Part shown: positions 1-7,138 of the stretch, in pieces | Position numbering within the stretch: position 1 is the first letter of the stretch | Layout of the letters: every line of letters starts with the position of its first letter | Assembly (NCBI GenBank): GCA_964385305.1 | Contig: CAYLOP010000029.1 | Span: forward strand, 1-25,925 | Origin: CAYLOP01 sp964385305 | Lineage (GTDB): Bacteria; Chloroflexota; Anaerolineae; Anaerolineales; E44-bin32 | Direction: 5' to 3' | DNA length: 25,925 nucleotides | Made by a program: the position numbers and the translations under genes | The notes under the pieces: model-generated | Told to the model about the DNA's origin: nothing | Databases searched by the model: none | The model's input: the letters and a program-made list of their open reading frames with translations, nothing else

Positions 1-332
1 TCCTCGACGTTGCCCAAGGTCGTAAGCTGGATGGGGGGAGTTGGAACTTCCATGTACCATGCATCTCCCGCGTTTGTGTAAGCGATTTGTAGTGTAGGGG
101 ATGCAGTCACTGTGGGAGCAAATGCGAACTTTTCAGCGGTCGCGGGAAGGGTTGGTTTTGGCGCTTTCTCCGTTTTGCCGACCGATGGCGGAGGTGCGGC
201 GGAGGTTAGGGTGGCAGCGACGGCAGTCCCGAGCTTCGACTCATCTGGCGTGGGTTCCGTCTCATAGGGCGTGCACCCAAAAACGGCTTGCATGAGGATC
301 CATAGAAATAAACACATACGAAGGGTACGCAT
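1..332 (-). CDS. Partial lipoprotein with possible beta-propeller domain (runs off left edge)
   Basis: The frame starts at ATG 332-330 and stays open to base 1, so only about 110 N-terminal residues are visible. The start is set by a strong AGGAGGAG at 335-342 on the minus strand. The N-terminus is a lipoprotein signal: MRTLRMCLFLWILMQAVFGC, with a lipobox ending in Cys20. A linker rich in Thr, Pro and Ala follows (about residues 21-80). The last part, 'QIAYTNAGDAWYMEVPTPP' and onward to 'QLTTLGNVE', resembles the opening blade of TolB/WD40-like propellers ('iaYtn.Gd.w..'). A surface-anchored propeller protein is inferred; the remainder lies outside the window. Function is unknown. Confidence 0.72.
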   Translation of the reverse strand, partial: MRTLRMCLFLWILMQAVFGCTPYETEPTPDESKLGTAVAATLTSAAPPPSVGKTEKAPKPTLPATAEKFAFAPTVTASPTLQIAYTNAGDAWYMEVPTPPIQLTTLGNVE

Positions 333-334
333 TA

Positions 335-363
335 ATCTCCTCCTGGCACTTAGCCGGATTATA
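335..363 (-). promoter_or_regulatory. -10 box and ribosome binding site of the left-edge lipoprotein gene
   Basis: On the minus strand a perfect TATAAT lies at 363-358 and AGGAGGAG at 342-335, just ahead of the ATG at 332. No good -35 box is seen about 17 bases upstream. Two CATGTTT direct repeats (384-390 and 392-398, plus-strand reading) cover the place where a -35 would be, so an activator site is possible. Confidence 0.55.
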
Positions 364-569
364 CATGAGGAGCCTGCTTGGGGCATGTTTACATGTTTGA
401 ATGTGAGGTTTCAACGGGCGGGATTGACGTATTGCGGGGATGAGAGCGACTTGCATGATGCCGCGCGATACGGCGTAATATTCGTCTTTAAGTTTTTTAA
501 GTGTGAGGGTCAGGAGAGCTAGGCGGTAAGCTGCCTGATTTAGCGTAAGCTGTGGGGTCCAAGCCAGTT
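364..569. other. Intergenic region without a supported gene
   Basis: Between the lipoprotein promoter and the terminator of the 3-hydroxybutyryl-CoA dehydrogenase unit I see only short, implausible reading frames without ribosome binding sites. The one structured element is the CATGTTT direct repeat at 384-398. Confidence 0.5.
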
Positions 570-605
570 AAAAAAAATAGTGGGCTGACAGGTAGGTCAG
601 CCCAC
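570..605 (-). terminator. Rho-independent terminator of the HIT-thiolase-dehydrogenase unit
   Basis: Perfect 10-bp stem GTGGGCTGAC (580-589) / GTCAGCCCAC (596-605) with a 6-base loop. On the minus strand it is followed by TATTTTTTTT (A-run at 570-577 on the plus strand). It lies about 53 bases past the dehydrogenase stop and is oriented for leftward transcription. Confidence 0.9.
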
Positions 606-658
606 CTCTCTGTTCGGGTTATTTTGCAGCACGTAGGAATCTTACGTATTCCGGGTCC

Positions 659-1510
659 TCATTTCCCATATTCAAAGAAACCGCGGCCGGTTTTGCGTCC
701 CAGGTAGCCCGCATCGACCATCTTACGCAGAAGGGGCGCGGGGCGATATTTATCGTCACCCAAGTCGCGCTGGAGCACTTCCATTACGGAGAGCACCACA
801 TCCAGCCCAACTAGATCGCAGAGCGCCAACGGGCCGATGGGATGGCTCATGCCCAATTTCATCACGGAATCGATTGCCTCGCGTGTCCCAATGCCTTCCA
901 TCAGGGCGAAGATAGCCTCGTTGATCATGGGGCAAAGGATGCGGTTGGAGATGAAGCCGGGCGAATCATTGGCTTCAATAGGTTCTTTGCCCATCTTGCG
1001 TCCCACTTCGAATGCGACAGCGGTCGTTTCATCGGATGTCGCCAAGCCACGAATAACTTCGAGCAGTTTCATCAGCGGGACAGGGTTGAAGAAATGCATC
1101 CCGATGACTTTGTCGGGGCGATTCGTCGCCGAGCCGATTTTCGTAATGGGGATTGAAGAGGTGTTCGTCGCTAAGACGGCCTCCTGTGGGGCAAGGTCAT
1201 CCATTTGCGAAAAGAGCTTGAGCTTGAGTTCGGGGTTCTCGGTAGCGGCTTCGACTATGAGGTCAGCCTCGCGAACGGATTCCATGTCCAAAGCAGTAGC
1301 GATTGCGAGCGCTGCGTTTCGCTGTTCCTCCGTGATCACGCCTTTTTGCGCTAGTTTTTCCGCAGACTTAGCAATGGTAACCTGGGCGCGTTCGATCACT
1401 TCAGGGTAGATATCGGTCATGGTGACATGGTAGCCTGCCACGGCGGCAGTCTGGGCGATGCCATTGCCCATGGTTCCTGCACCGACTACGACGATTTTTT
1501 GGATATCCAT
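659..1510 (-). CDS. hbd: 3-hydroxybutyryl-CoA dehydrogenase (3-hydroxyacyl-CoA dehydrogenase family)
   Basis: The 283-residue product should reduce acetoacetyl-CoA to 3-hydroxybutyryl-CoA, or run the reverse, with NAD(P)H in the cytoplasm. The N-terminal Rossmann domain has VVGAGTMGNGIAQ (residues 8-20). Catalytic-site features are NTSS (116-119) and MHFFNPVPLMKLLEVI (138-153), with His139, Asn142 and Glu151. The C-terminal domain carries SPGFISNRI and ends in GRKTGRGFFEYGK. Length fits the family (about 280-290). It starts 6 bases after the thiolase stop, so the two genes are co-transcribed; thiolase plus dehydrogenase form the first two steps from acetyl-CoA to C4 acyl-CoA. A different frame continues directly past the stop with protein-like sequence; see findings. 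Confidence 0.93.
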   Translation of the reverse strand: MDIQKIVVVGAGTMGNGIAQTAAVAGYHVTMTDIYPEVIERAQVTIAKSAEKLAQKGVITEEQRNAALAIATALDMESVREADLIVEAATENPELKLKLFSQMDDLAPQEAVLATNTSSIPITKIGSATNRPDKVIGMHFFNPVPLMKLLEVIRGLATSDETTAVAFEVGRKMGKEPIEANDSPGFISNRILCPMINEAIFALMEGIGTREAIDSVMKLGMSHPIGPLALCDLVGLDVVLSVMEVLQRDLGDDKYRPAPLLRKMVDAGYLGRKTGRGFFEYGK

Positions 1511-1516
1511 GATCTT

Positions 1517-2731
1517 TTATTCCTCCATTTCAACAGCCATTGCGACCGCCTCGCCTCCACCCAAGCATAAGGAGGCGATCCCCCGTCTCTTTCCGCGCCG
1601 ACGGAGGGCATAGAGAAGCGTTGTGAGGACGCGTGCGCCAGATGCGCCGATTGGGTGACCGAGGGCGATCGCGCCGCCATGCACATTGACACGCTCCCAA
1701 TCCCAGCCCTGATCCGCGAGCACATGCCCGTCTGCCAAGACCTGAGCCGCAAAGGCTTCGTTCAACTCAATCAAGTCGATTTCGCTCGGTGCCCATCCCA
1801 CCTTTTGAAGCAAGTGGGGGATTGCCCGAGCAGGCGCGATGAACATCTCCTTTGGATCTACAGCAGCCTGAGTGTGGCCGACCACACGAGCGATTGGGGC
1901 GACGCCCATTTGCTCGGCTTTTTCTCGACTGGCGTAAACAACTGCCGAAGCACCGTCATTCAGGCCTGGGGAGTTGCCCGCGGTCACTTTCCCATCTTTT
2001 ATAAAGGCCGGGGGGAGTTTGGCAAGGGCTTCAAGGGATGTGTCACGGCGGGGCGTCTCGTCTTGATCGACGGTGGTGACCTGCCCCTTTCGCCCGGGCA
2101 CTTCAACCGGGACGATCTCATCGCTGAACTTCCCGGTATCCATTGCGGAGAGAGCTTTTTGGTGGCTGTCGAATGCCCATTGATCCATAGCTTCGCGAGT
2201 GATATCGTAAGCATCTGCGATCCACTCTGCAGCCATGCCCATCGCCCAATCCTCGAAGGGGTCCCACAAGCCATCGAGGAGGAGCGCATCGACGAGTTGG
2301 GTATGGCCAAATCGGAGTTCGCCTCCCCGGCCGCGGACGAGGAAGGGCACATTGCTCATGCTCTCCATCCCGCCAGCGACGAGGAGGTCCGCATCCCCGA
2401 CCATAATAGCTTGTGATGCCATCATGCCGGCTTTGAGGCCGGAGCCGCAGACCTTGTTGATCGTCGTTGCGCCTACTGTGGGTGGCAAGTCGGCAAAAAT
2501 AGCGGCTTGCCTGGCAGGCGCCTGTCCGAGACCAGCGGGTACGACATTGCCCATTAAAACTTCATCGATCTCCTCAGGCTTTGTAATGCCTGCTCGCCGT
2601 ACAGCCTCTCGCACGACGATGGCTCCCAGTTCTGTAGCCGAAAGAGGGCTAAGGATGCCCCGGAAGCGTCCCATCGGTGTGCGGACGGCACTGAGAATCA
2701 CAGGATCTCTTGCGTTTTTCGCTTCGCTCAT
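1517..2731 (-). CDS. Acetyl-CoA acetyltransferase / thiolase
   Basis: This 404-residue protein is a canonical thiolase that condenses two acetyl-CoA to acetoacetyl-CoA, or cleaves 3-ketoacyl-CoA. All active-site elements are visible: nucleophile Cys95 in NKVCGSGLKA, His359 in GGAIALGHPIGASGAR, and the second Cys389 in CLGGGEAVAM. The ATG at 2731 has AGAGGAAA a few bases upstream on the minus strand. Its neighbours are a HIT protein (65 bases upstream) and 3-hydroxybutyryl-CoA dehydrogenase (6 bases downstream). It is the only thiolase here with an intact active site, so it may also feed acetoacetyl-CoA to the HMG-CoA synthase encoded at 15563-16636 (inference). Confidence 0.94.
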   Translation of the reverse strand: MSEAKNARDPVILSAVRTPMGRFRGILSPLSATELGAIVVREAVRRAGITKPEEIDEVLMGNVVPAGLGQAPARQAAIFADLPPTVGATTINKVCGSGLKAGMMASQAIMVGDADLLVAGGMESMSNVPFLVRGRGGELRFGHTQLVDALLLDGLWDPFEDWAMGMAAEWIADAYDITREAMDQWAFDSHQKALSAMDTGKFSDEIVPVEVPGRKGQVTTVDQDETPRRDTSLEALAKLPPAFIKDGKVTAGNSPGLNDGASAVVYASREKAEQMGVAPIARVVGHTQAAVDPKEMFIAPARAIPHLLQKVGWAPSEIDLIELNEAFAAQVLADGHVLADQGWDWERVNVHGGAIALGHPIGASGARVLTTLLYALRRRGKRRGIASLCLGGGEAVAMAVEMEE

Positions 2732-2796
2732 TTTTTCCTCTTTGTTTGTGGTTGAAGATCTACTGGGGCTAGCCCGATCTTGAACGCTCGAGTTGC

Positions 2797-3285
2797 CTAG
2801 ATCATTGCCTGCCAGCCTGTCTGAAGCTTTCTAAATGTATCTTCAAGCGTTTCCGGAAGGACACGTGTGTTCGCCGTGGAGGACATGAAATTCGTATCGC
2901 CACCCCAACGAGGAACAACATGAAGATGGACATGATCTGTGACGCCAGCGCCCGCTGCTTCACCGATATTGATCCCAACATTGAAGGATTCCGCGCCATA
3001 TACACTCTGCAAAACGGTCAATGCTCGTTTCGCGAGATCCATCATTTCGCTGAGTGTCTCCGTATCAAGATTCTCAATGGAGGGTTTATGAGCAAACGGG
3101 ACGACCATGAGATGACCGTTGGTGTACGGGTAGCGGTTAAGGATCACAAAACAATGCTCACCACGGTACAGAATCAGATTTTCTGGTCCGTCCTCTTGAG
3201 TAAGACGACTGCAGAATAGGCAGTCAGGTTCTGCTGCTTCACCTTGGATATACGTCATCCGCCACGGCGCCCAAATGCGTTTCAT
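2797..3285 (-). CDS. HIT-family nucleotide hydrolase/phosphorylase (Ap4A phosphorylase-like)
   Basis: A 162-residue histidine-triad protein. The triad DHVHLHVVPRW has His118, His120 and His122. An N-terminal pair of cysteines in DCLFC (22 and 25), together with the N-terminal motif MKRIWAPWR, is typical of the zinc-containing branch often annotated as diadenosine tetraphosphate phosphorylase. It acts on nucleotide phosphoanhydrides or phosphoramidates in the cytoplasm; the exact substrate is not readable. It is first in a leftward unit with thiolase and dehydrogenase. A weak promoter (TAGAAT at about 3303-3308 on the minus strand) would give a leader of only about 10 bases. It is divergent from the biotin ligase gene. 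Confidence 0.88.
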   Translation of the reverse strand: MKRIWAPWRMTYIQGEAAEPDCLFCSRLTQEDGPENLILYRGEHCFVILNRYPYTNGHLMVVPFAHKPSIENLDTETLSEMMDLAKRALTVLQSVYGAESFNVGINIGEAAGAGVTDHVHLHVVPRWGGDTNFMSSTANTRVLPETLEDTFRKLQTGWQAMI

Positions 3286-3333
3286 ATCGAGGTTACACCA
3301 TTCTATCAGAGATTACCCTATCGGAAAAATCGG

Positions 3334-3364
3334 TTGGCATATTTCGTGCATCCCTATGTACAAT
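3334..3364 (+). promoter_or_regulatory. Candidate promoter of the biotin ligase gene (leaderless start)
   Basis: TTGGCA at 3334-3339 and TACAAT at 3359-3364 are separated by 19 bases. The expected start of transcription falls on or next to the ATG at 3371, and there is no Shine-Dalgarno sequence in front of that ATG. A leaderless mRNA explains both. The long spacer makes this tentative. Confidence 0.45.
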
Positions 3365-3370
3365 GCAAAT

Positions 3371-4165
3371 ATGATAAGCCTGGCGCAGCTTGAGGCTGGA
3401 TTACCGATCCGGGGCCTAGGAGAACCGCTGTACTTCTATCACACCATCGGATCCACGAACGACGTGGCGGCGGAATTTGCACGGGGTGGATCGCCGCATG
3501 GGACCCTGGTCGTAGCAGACGAGCAAACGGCGGGAAGAGGGCGTGCAGGGAGAACGTGGTATACACCACCGGATTGTGCGATCGCCCTGAGCCTGGTCCT
3601 GCGACCTAAAACAGTGTACCTTCCTGTGCTCGCAAGATTGAGCGCATTAGGCACTATGGCTGTGGTCTACGCAATAGACAAAATGGGCGGGGAGGCAGCT
3701 GTAAAATGGCCTAACGACATCCTATTAGCTGGGAAGAAGGTGGGGGGTGTATTGGTGGAGTGTTCATGGTCGGGTTCAGATTTGGAGTTCGCCGTGCTTG
3801 GGATCGGTGTCAATATTCGTGAAGAATCCGTCCCTGGTGAAAAGGATATCGATTTCCCAGCGACGTGCCTAGAAGATGTGGTTGGAAAGCGCGTGGACCG
3901 AACAGAGTTCTTGTTCGCTGCGCTGGAAGGGATCAGCGAGTGGTATCCCAAAATGGAGGCCAGAGACTTTGTCGAAGCATGGGATCGTCGATTGGCGTAC
4001 CGAGGGCATGAAGTTGTCGTCCGGGCAGGGCAATCGGAGATCATCGGTAAGGTAGCAGGAATAGCAAAAGATGGCCAGTTAATATTGATAACAAACACAG
4101 GGGAACACGTTGAGTTGACGTTTGGGGATATGAAAATACGCCCTGTTGACAAGAGTCGGAAATAA
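3371..4165 (+). CDS. birA: Biotin--[acetyl-CoA-carboxylase] ligase, monofunctional
   Basis: From ATG 3371 the product is 264 residues. It activates biotin with ATP and attaches it to a lysine of biotin carboxyl carrier domains. Visible motifs are the biotinyl-AMP loop GRGRAGRTW (55-63), KWPNDILLAGKKVGGVLVE (112-130, with catalytic Lys112), and the C-terminal SH3-like domain ending near TFGDMKIRP. There is no N-terminal helix-turn-helix, so it should not repress biotin genes as E. coli BirA does. The frame is open back to an ATG at 3275, but that extension (rich in His, Ile and Arg) is unlike the family and overlaps the HIT gene start; the 3371 start gives the normal N-terminus. Confidence 0.9.
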   Translation: MISLAQLEAGLPIRGLGEPLYFYHTIGSTNDVAAEFARGGSPHGTLVVADEQTAGRGRAGRTWYTPPDCAIALSLVLRPKTVYLPVLARLSALGTMAVVYAIDKMGGEAAVKWPNDILLAGKKVGGVLVECSWSGSDLEFAVLGIGVNIREESVPGEKDIDFPATCLEDVVGKRVDRTEFLFAALEGISEWYPKMEARDFVEAWDRRLAYRGHEVVVRAGQSEIIGKVAGIAKDGQLILITNTGEHVELTFGDMKIRPVDKSRK

Positions 4166-4208
4166 GTTACACTGAGCCATGCAAGTTTGGGCTCCGAGGA
4201 GGTTAAGC

Positions 4209-4421
4209 ATGTTCGATGAGCTGCGCGATATGTCGGATGAATCCTCAGAGATGGAGGAGAGAGATGAGATATTTTATGATCTCGAAGCCGAAGCAGCCCC
4301 TGAAGTTCGCGTCTTTGGGATGACTGTCGGTCAGCGCCTTATAATCGCTATCCTTCTCCTGGCTACGGTGACCGTATTAGGTATGTCTTGCTTGTTGGTA
4401 TTTGAGAAGGTATGGTTCTAA
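4209..4421 (+). CDS. Small single-pass membrane protein, unknown function
   Basis: The ATG at 4209 has AGGAGG 6-11 bases upstream, far better than the alternative ATG at 4179. The 70-residue product has a strongly acidic N-terminal half (many Asp and Glu, residues 3-32), then VRVFGMTVGQR and one membrane span (about 43-65), with a short KVWF tail. The acidic part is probably cytoplasmic, since an Arg precedes the span. It lies 43 bases after birA and before a terminator, so it probably shares the birA transcript. I do not recognise a family. Confidence 0.7.
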   Translation: MFDELRDMSDESSEMEERDEIFYDLEAEAAPEVRVFGMTVGQRLIIAILLLATVTVLGMSCLLVFEKVWF

Positions 4422-4453
4422 GTTCACTTAAAAAAACGATCGTGTCTCCTGTT

Positions 4454-4486
4454 CGAGGGCGCACTGCGCTGCGCCCTCGTGTTTCT
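4454..4486 (+). terminator. Rho-independent terminator after birA and the small membrane protein
   Basis: Perfect 10-bp stem CGAGGGCGCA (4454-4463) / TGCGCCCTCG (4470-4479), 6-base loop, then TGTTTCTT. It lies 32 bases after the small gene. An A-rich run at 4429-4435 on the other side could also let it stop leftward transcripts leaving the acylase gene. Confidence 0.82.
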
Positions 4487-4531
4487 TAAGAATTTCTTCT
4501 GTAAGGATTTAGCCTCCTCGACGCTTTCCAA

Positions 4532-6967
4532 TCAGCCTCCTGGGGTTAGGATCAAATGTGCCTCGGAGGAAGCCTCGATCTGTGCGCGCGACCATAACAT
4601 AGGATGGTATTCAATGTTACGCCACGGATCGATCATATCGGTGTAATGTGGATGGAAGGCATGGCCGGATTGGCCGGTCGTGTGCATGGAGACCGATGCT
4701 CTGAGATCCCCGAGGTCAATGAGCTGGCGGTATGAGGGGACGGTTTCAACACTGTATGGATCGCTCATGTCATATCCGGTATTGTTCACGGTAGCGATTG
4801 TGCCATCCACGACAACAGGACCACGGTTAAAAATCGCCTCGATCAGACCGATACCGCTTTGCCCGAGGCTTTGATTCTCAAATGTCGCACGATGCATTTT
4901 CCCCCACTGCCAATTCGAAACATCATTCCCCATAGCTTCGGTACACTCGTCAACGGCTGCTTCGAGAGCGAGCAGGAGGATGTCTTCTCGTGTCTCTACT
5001 TCAGGGGTTGTAAGGTCGTCGAACCAAGGCGAATCGGGGTTAGATAGGATATTGGGTAATGCCACCGAAGCATTGAAGCGAGTACGCTTCAGAAGCTGTT
5101 CACCGAGTTCGTCGCGGAAGATTTGGTCCACAAGTTGGATACGTAGGGCTTCGAAGAGTGCGGCGCCCGAGCTATCGCGAGCGGCTTGCCCATCCCAGCG
5201 GTTGAGAATATCAACAGCTTGAGCAAGACGAGTGTTGGCAGGTTCAAGTTCCATGAGATATGGCAGGACAAGGGTCGCATAGAGTGGTTTGTTGTCGCCC
5301 TGAAATGTCATAAGGTCTTTTATCGACATAGAGGTTGCGGGTTCGATCAGTTCAACGAGGCGTTTTGCTCTGTAGCCAGCTGACCAATCCATGGAGATGA
5401 AATATGGATAGTCCGGTCCAACGACGGCATTATTGGCTGTGACGATATACCCTTCCGGCGGGTTGAACGCCATCGGCAGCTCATCAAAGGGGATCGTAGA
5501 AACCCACTCATATTGGGCTGTCCATCCCGGGACCGGAACGGAGCCGTCACCTGCCGCACGGATAGGGATGCGCCCAGGAGCCTGATATCCAATATTGCCT
5601 TCGATATCGGCATAGACGAAATTCTGACTGGGAACATCCCAATATTCGAGAGCTGACCGAAATTCATCCCAATTTTGGGCTTTGTCAATGAGGAAGACGC
5701 TCTCGAAAAGTGAACTCGGTTCGAGTGCAGTCCAGGAAAGCGCCAGTGGCTGCCAGCCGAAAGACCAATCTTCCTCACTACCACCGACGACGTCATTGAT
5801 GATGGGGCCATGCCGTGTGCTGCGCACATAGATCACGTCGGGCTCTTCCTCGCCCGCGATCAGAATCTCTTCGCGATGAATCTCCATATCCAGCCATTGA
5901 CCCAGGTATTGGTACTGGTTTGGATTCTCCGGATTAACAGCTTCAATGAATAGATCCTGTACATCCGGACCGAGGTTGGTGACGCCCCATGCGATATGAG
6001 CGTTATGCCCAATGATCACGCCGGGTGCGCTGGCAAACGACGCACCGACAACATCGTAGGGACACGCTGGGCCGACTGGCTCGCAGTGTAAGCCGATCTC
6101 ATACCAGATCGAGGGCATTTGGATCCCTAGGTGAGGATCATTTGCCAATAGTGGGGAGCCAGATGCGGTACGTGAGCCAGCGATAACCCAGTTGTTGCTG
6201 CCAATATCCTCGCCAGCGCCTAAGGGGTGCATGTCGAACACCGGGTCAGGTACGGAAAGCATGGTCTCATGGGAGAGGGGATGTCCGACGATGACAGGGA
6301 AATCTTCGGGGTAGGGTGGCATGAGGGTAGCTAACGCGGGCGTGCCCAGCCGAGCTGTGATGTGGGCACGTGTGAGTTCGTCTGTCATATTACCCCCTAA
6401 ATCCCATGCCATCACCTTCGCCCAGGTTAATGTGTTTTGTGGCGTCCATGGTTCGGGTGTGTAGCTTACGCCGGTAAGGCCGAGGAGGGTGAACTCGAGA
6501 CCTAAGTGTCCCTGGTTAATGACCAAGTATGCATTAACACCGTCAGCATAAGCATCCAAGATAGCACGCTCCTCGGCGGCCATATTCTCCAACTCTTGCT
6601 CCGCAATGCGATGCCAGCCCAAAGTGCGGATGAAACGGTCATCTTCGAGCGTGGATGAGCCGAGGATTTCGGATAATCGCCCGGAGCCGATTCTTCGCCA
6701 GAATTCCATCTGCCAGAATCGGTCCTGGGCGTGTACAAAACCCTGCGCCAGGAAAAGATCGTGCTCAGTTTGCGCGTAGATATGGGGAATCCCATAGGAA
6801 TCCCGATAGACATGGACGGGCGCGTCCAGGTTGGGAAGTTGCAGGGTGCCCTCAGTTTGTGGGAATGAACGGCGTACGAGGAACCAACCAAGTACAGCCA
6901 GAACGATCGCGAGGATGAGGATGAAGCTGAAGGTGATGACTATAATTCGTAAGGGGCGTGATCTCAT
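4532..6967 (-). CDS. Penicillin acylase family Ntn hydrolase
   Basis: An 811-residue precursor of the penicillin amidase (S45) family, which cleaves amides such as beta-lactam side chains or acyl-homoserine lactones; the natural substrate cannot be read here. An N-terminal membrane segment (about residues 7-31) acts as signal or anchor, so the enzyme is extracytoplasmic. The alpha chain has the typical DSYGIPHIYAQTEHDLFLAQGFVHAQDRFWQME region (56-88). The autoproteolytic junction is GSNNWVIAG: Ser257 would become the N-terminal nucleophile of the beta chain, with a short spacer before it. Length is normal for the family. GGAGG about 8 bases before the ATG supports the start. It is monocistronic, between a terminator and a promoter of its own. 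Confidence 0.9.
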   Translation of the reverse strand: MRSRPLRIIVITFSFILILAIVLAVLGWFLVRRSFPQTEGTLQLPNLDAPVHVYRDSYGIPHIYAQTEHDLFLAQGFVHAQDRFWQMEFWRRIGSGRLSEILGSSTLEDDRFIRTLGWHRIAEQELENMAAEERAILDAYADGVNAYLVINQGHLGLEFTLLGLTGVSYTPEPWTPQNTLTWAKVMAWDLGGNMTDELTRAHITARLGTPALATLMPPYPEDFPVIVGHPLSHETMLSVPDPVFDMHPLGAGEDIGSNNWVIAGSRTASGSPLLANDPHLGIQMPSIWYEIGLHCEPVGPACPYDVVGASFASAPGVIIGHNAHIAWGVTNLGPDVQDLFIEAVNPENPNQYQYLGQWLDMEIHREEILIAGEEEPDVIYVRSTRHGPIINDVVGGSEEDWSFGWQPLALSWTALEPSSLFESVFLIDKAQNWDEFRSALEYWDVPSQNFVYADIEGNIGYQAPGRIPIRAAGDGSVPVPGWTAQYEWVSTIPFDELPMAFNPPEGYIVTANNAVVGPDYPYFISMDWSAGYRAKRLVELIEPATSMSIKDLMTFQGDNKPLYATLVLPYLMELEPANTRLAQAVDILNRWDGQAARDSSGAALFEALRIQLVDQIFRDELGEQLLKRTRFNASVALPNILSNPDSPWFDDLTTPEVETREDILLLALEAAVDECTEAMGNDVSNWQWGKMHRATFENQSLGQSGIGLIEAIFNRGPVVVDGTIATVNNTGYDMSDPYSVETVPSYRQLIDLGDLRASVSMHTTGQSGHAFHPHYTDMIDPWRNIEYHPMLWSRAQIEASSEAHLILTPGG

Positions 6968-6999
6968 CTACCGCCTCCATTCGTCTATAAGATGTATCC

Positions 7000-7028
7000 T
7001 TCATAGCAAAAAACCGAGAAATAGTCAA
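7000..7028 (-). promoter_or_regulatory. Promoter of the penicillin acylase gene
   Basis: On the minus strand TTGACT (7028-7023) and TATGAA (7005-7000) are separated by 17 bases. The -10 has 4 of 6 consensus bases and the -35 has 5 of 6. It is back-to-back with the gyrA promoter; the two -35 boxes are about 20 bases apart. Confidence 0.6.
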
Positions 7029-7047
7029 TCTGTGCGAGAAGCATCAG

Positions 7048-7077
7048 TTGGCTCTGGCATCACTCTCGCGGTATAAT
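7048..7077 (+). promoter_or_regulatory. gyrA promoter
   Basis: TTGGCT at 7048-7053 and a perfect TATAAT at 7072-7077, with an 18-base spacer. Transcription would begin near 7083-7085, giving a leader of about 55 bases that opens with a hairpin. Confidence 0.75.
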
Positions 7078-7081
7078 ATTC

Positions 7082-7105
7082 AAAAGCCCGCCGAAGGCGG
7101 GTTTT
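7082..7105 (+). promoter_or_regulatory. Hairpin at the 5' end of the gyrA transcript
   Basis: CCCGCC (7087-7092) pairs with GGCGGG (7096-7101) around a GAA loop, and AAAA (82-85) can pair with TTTT (102-105) with G86 bulged. It looks like a short terminator, but it sits at the transcription start, where RNA polymerase has only begun. A 5' mRNA-stabilising hairpin or an early attenuator is therefore likelier than a terminator for another gene. Confidence 0.55.
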
Positions 7106-7138
7106 GCACGGATTAACACCGCTGAGGGAAGAAAGAAT

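Noticed and set aside
262..522. Short overlapping frames on both strands near the left edge
   Set aside because: They conflict with the lipoprotein frame that has a signal peptide, TATAAT and AGGAGGAG; their sequences show no signal or domain.
1655..2416. 253-codon plus-strand frame opposite the thiolase gene
   Set aside because: Antisense shadow of a clearly conserved thiolase; composition typical of a reversed GC-rich gene.
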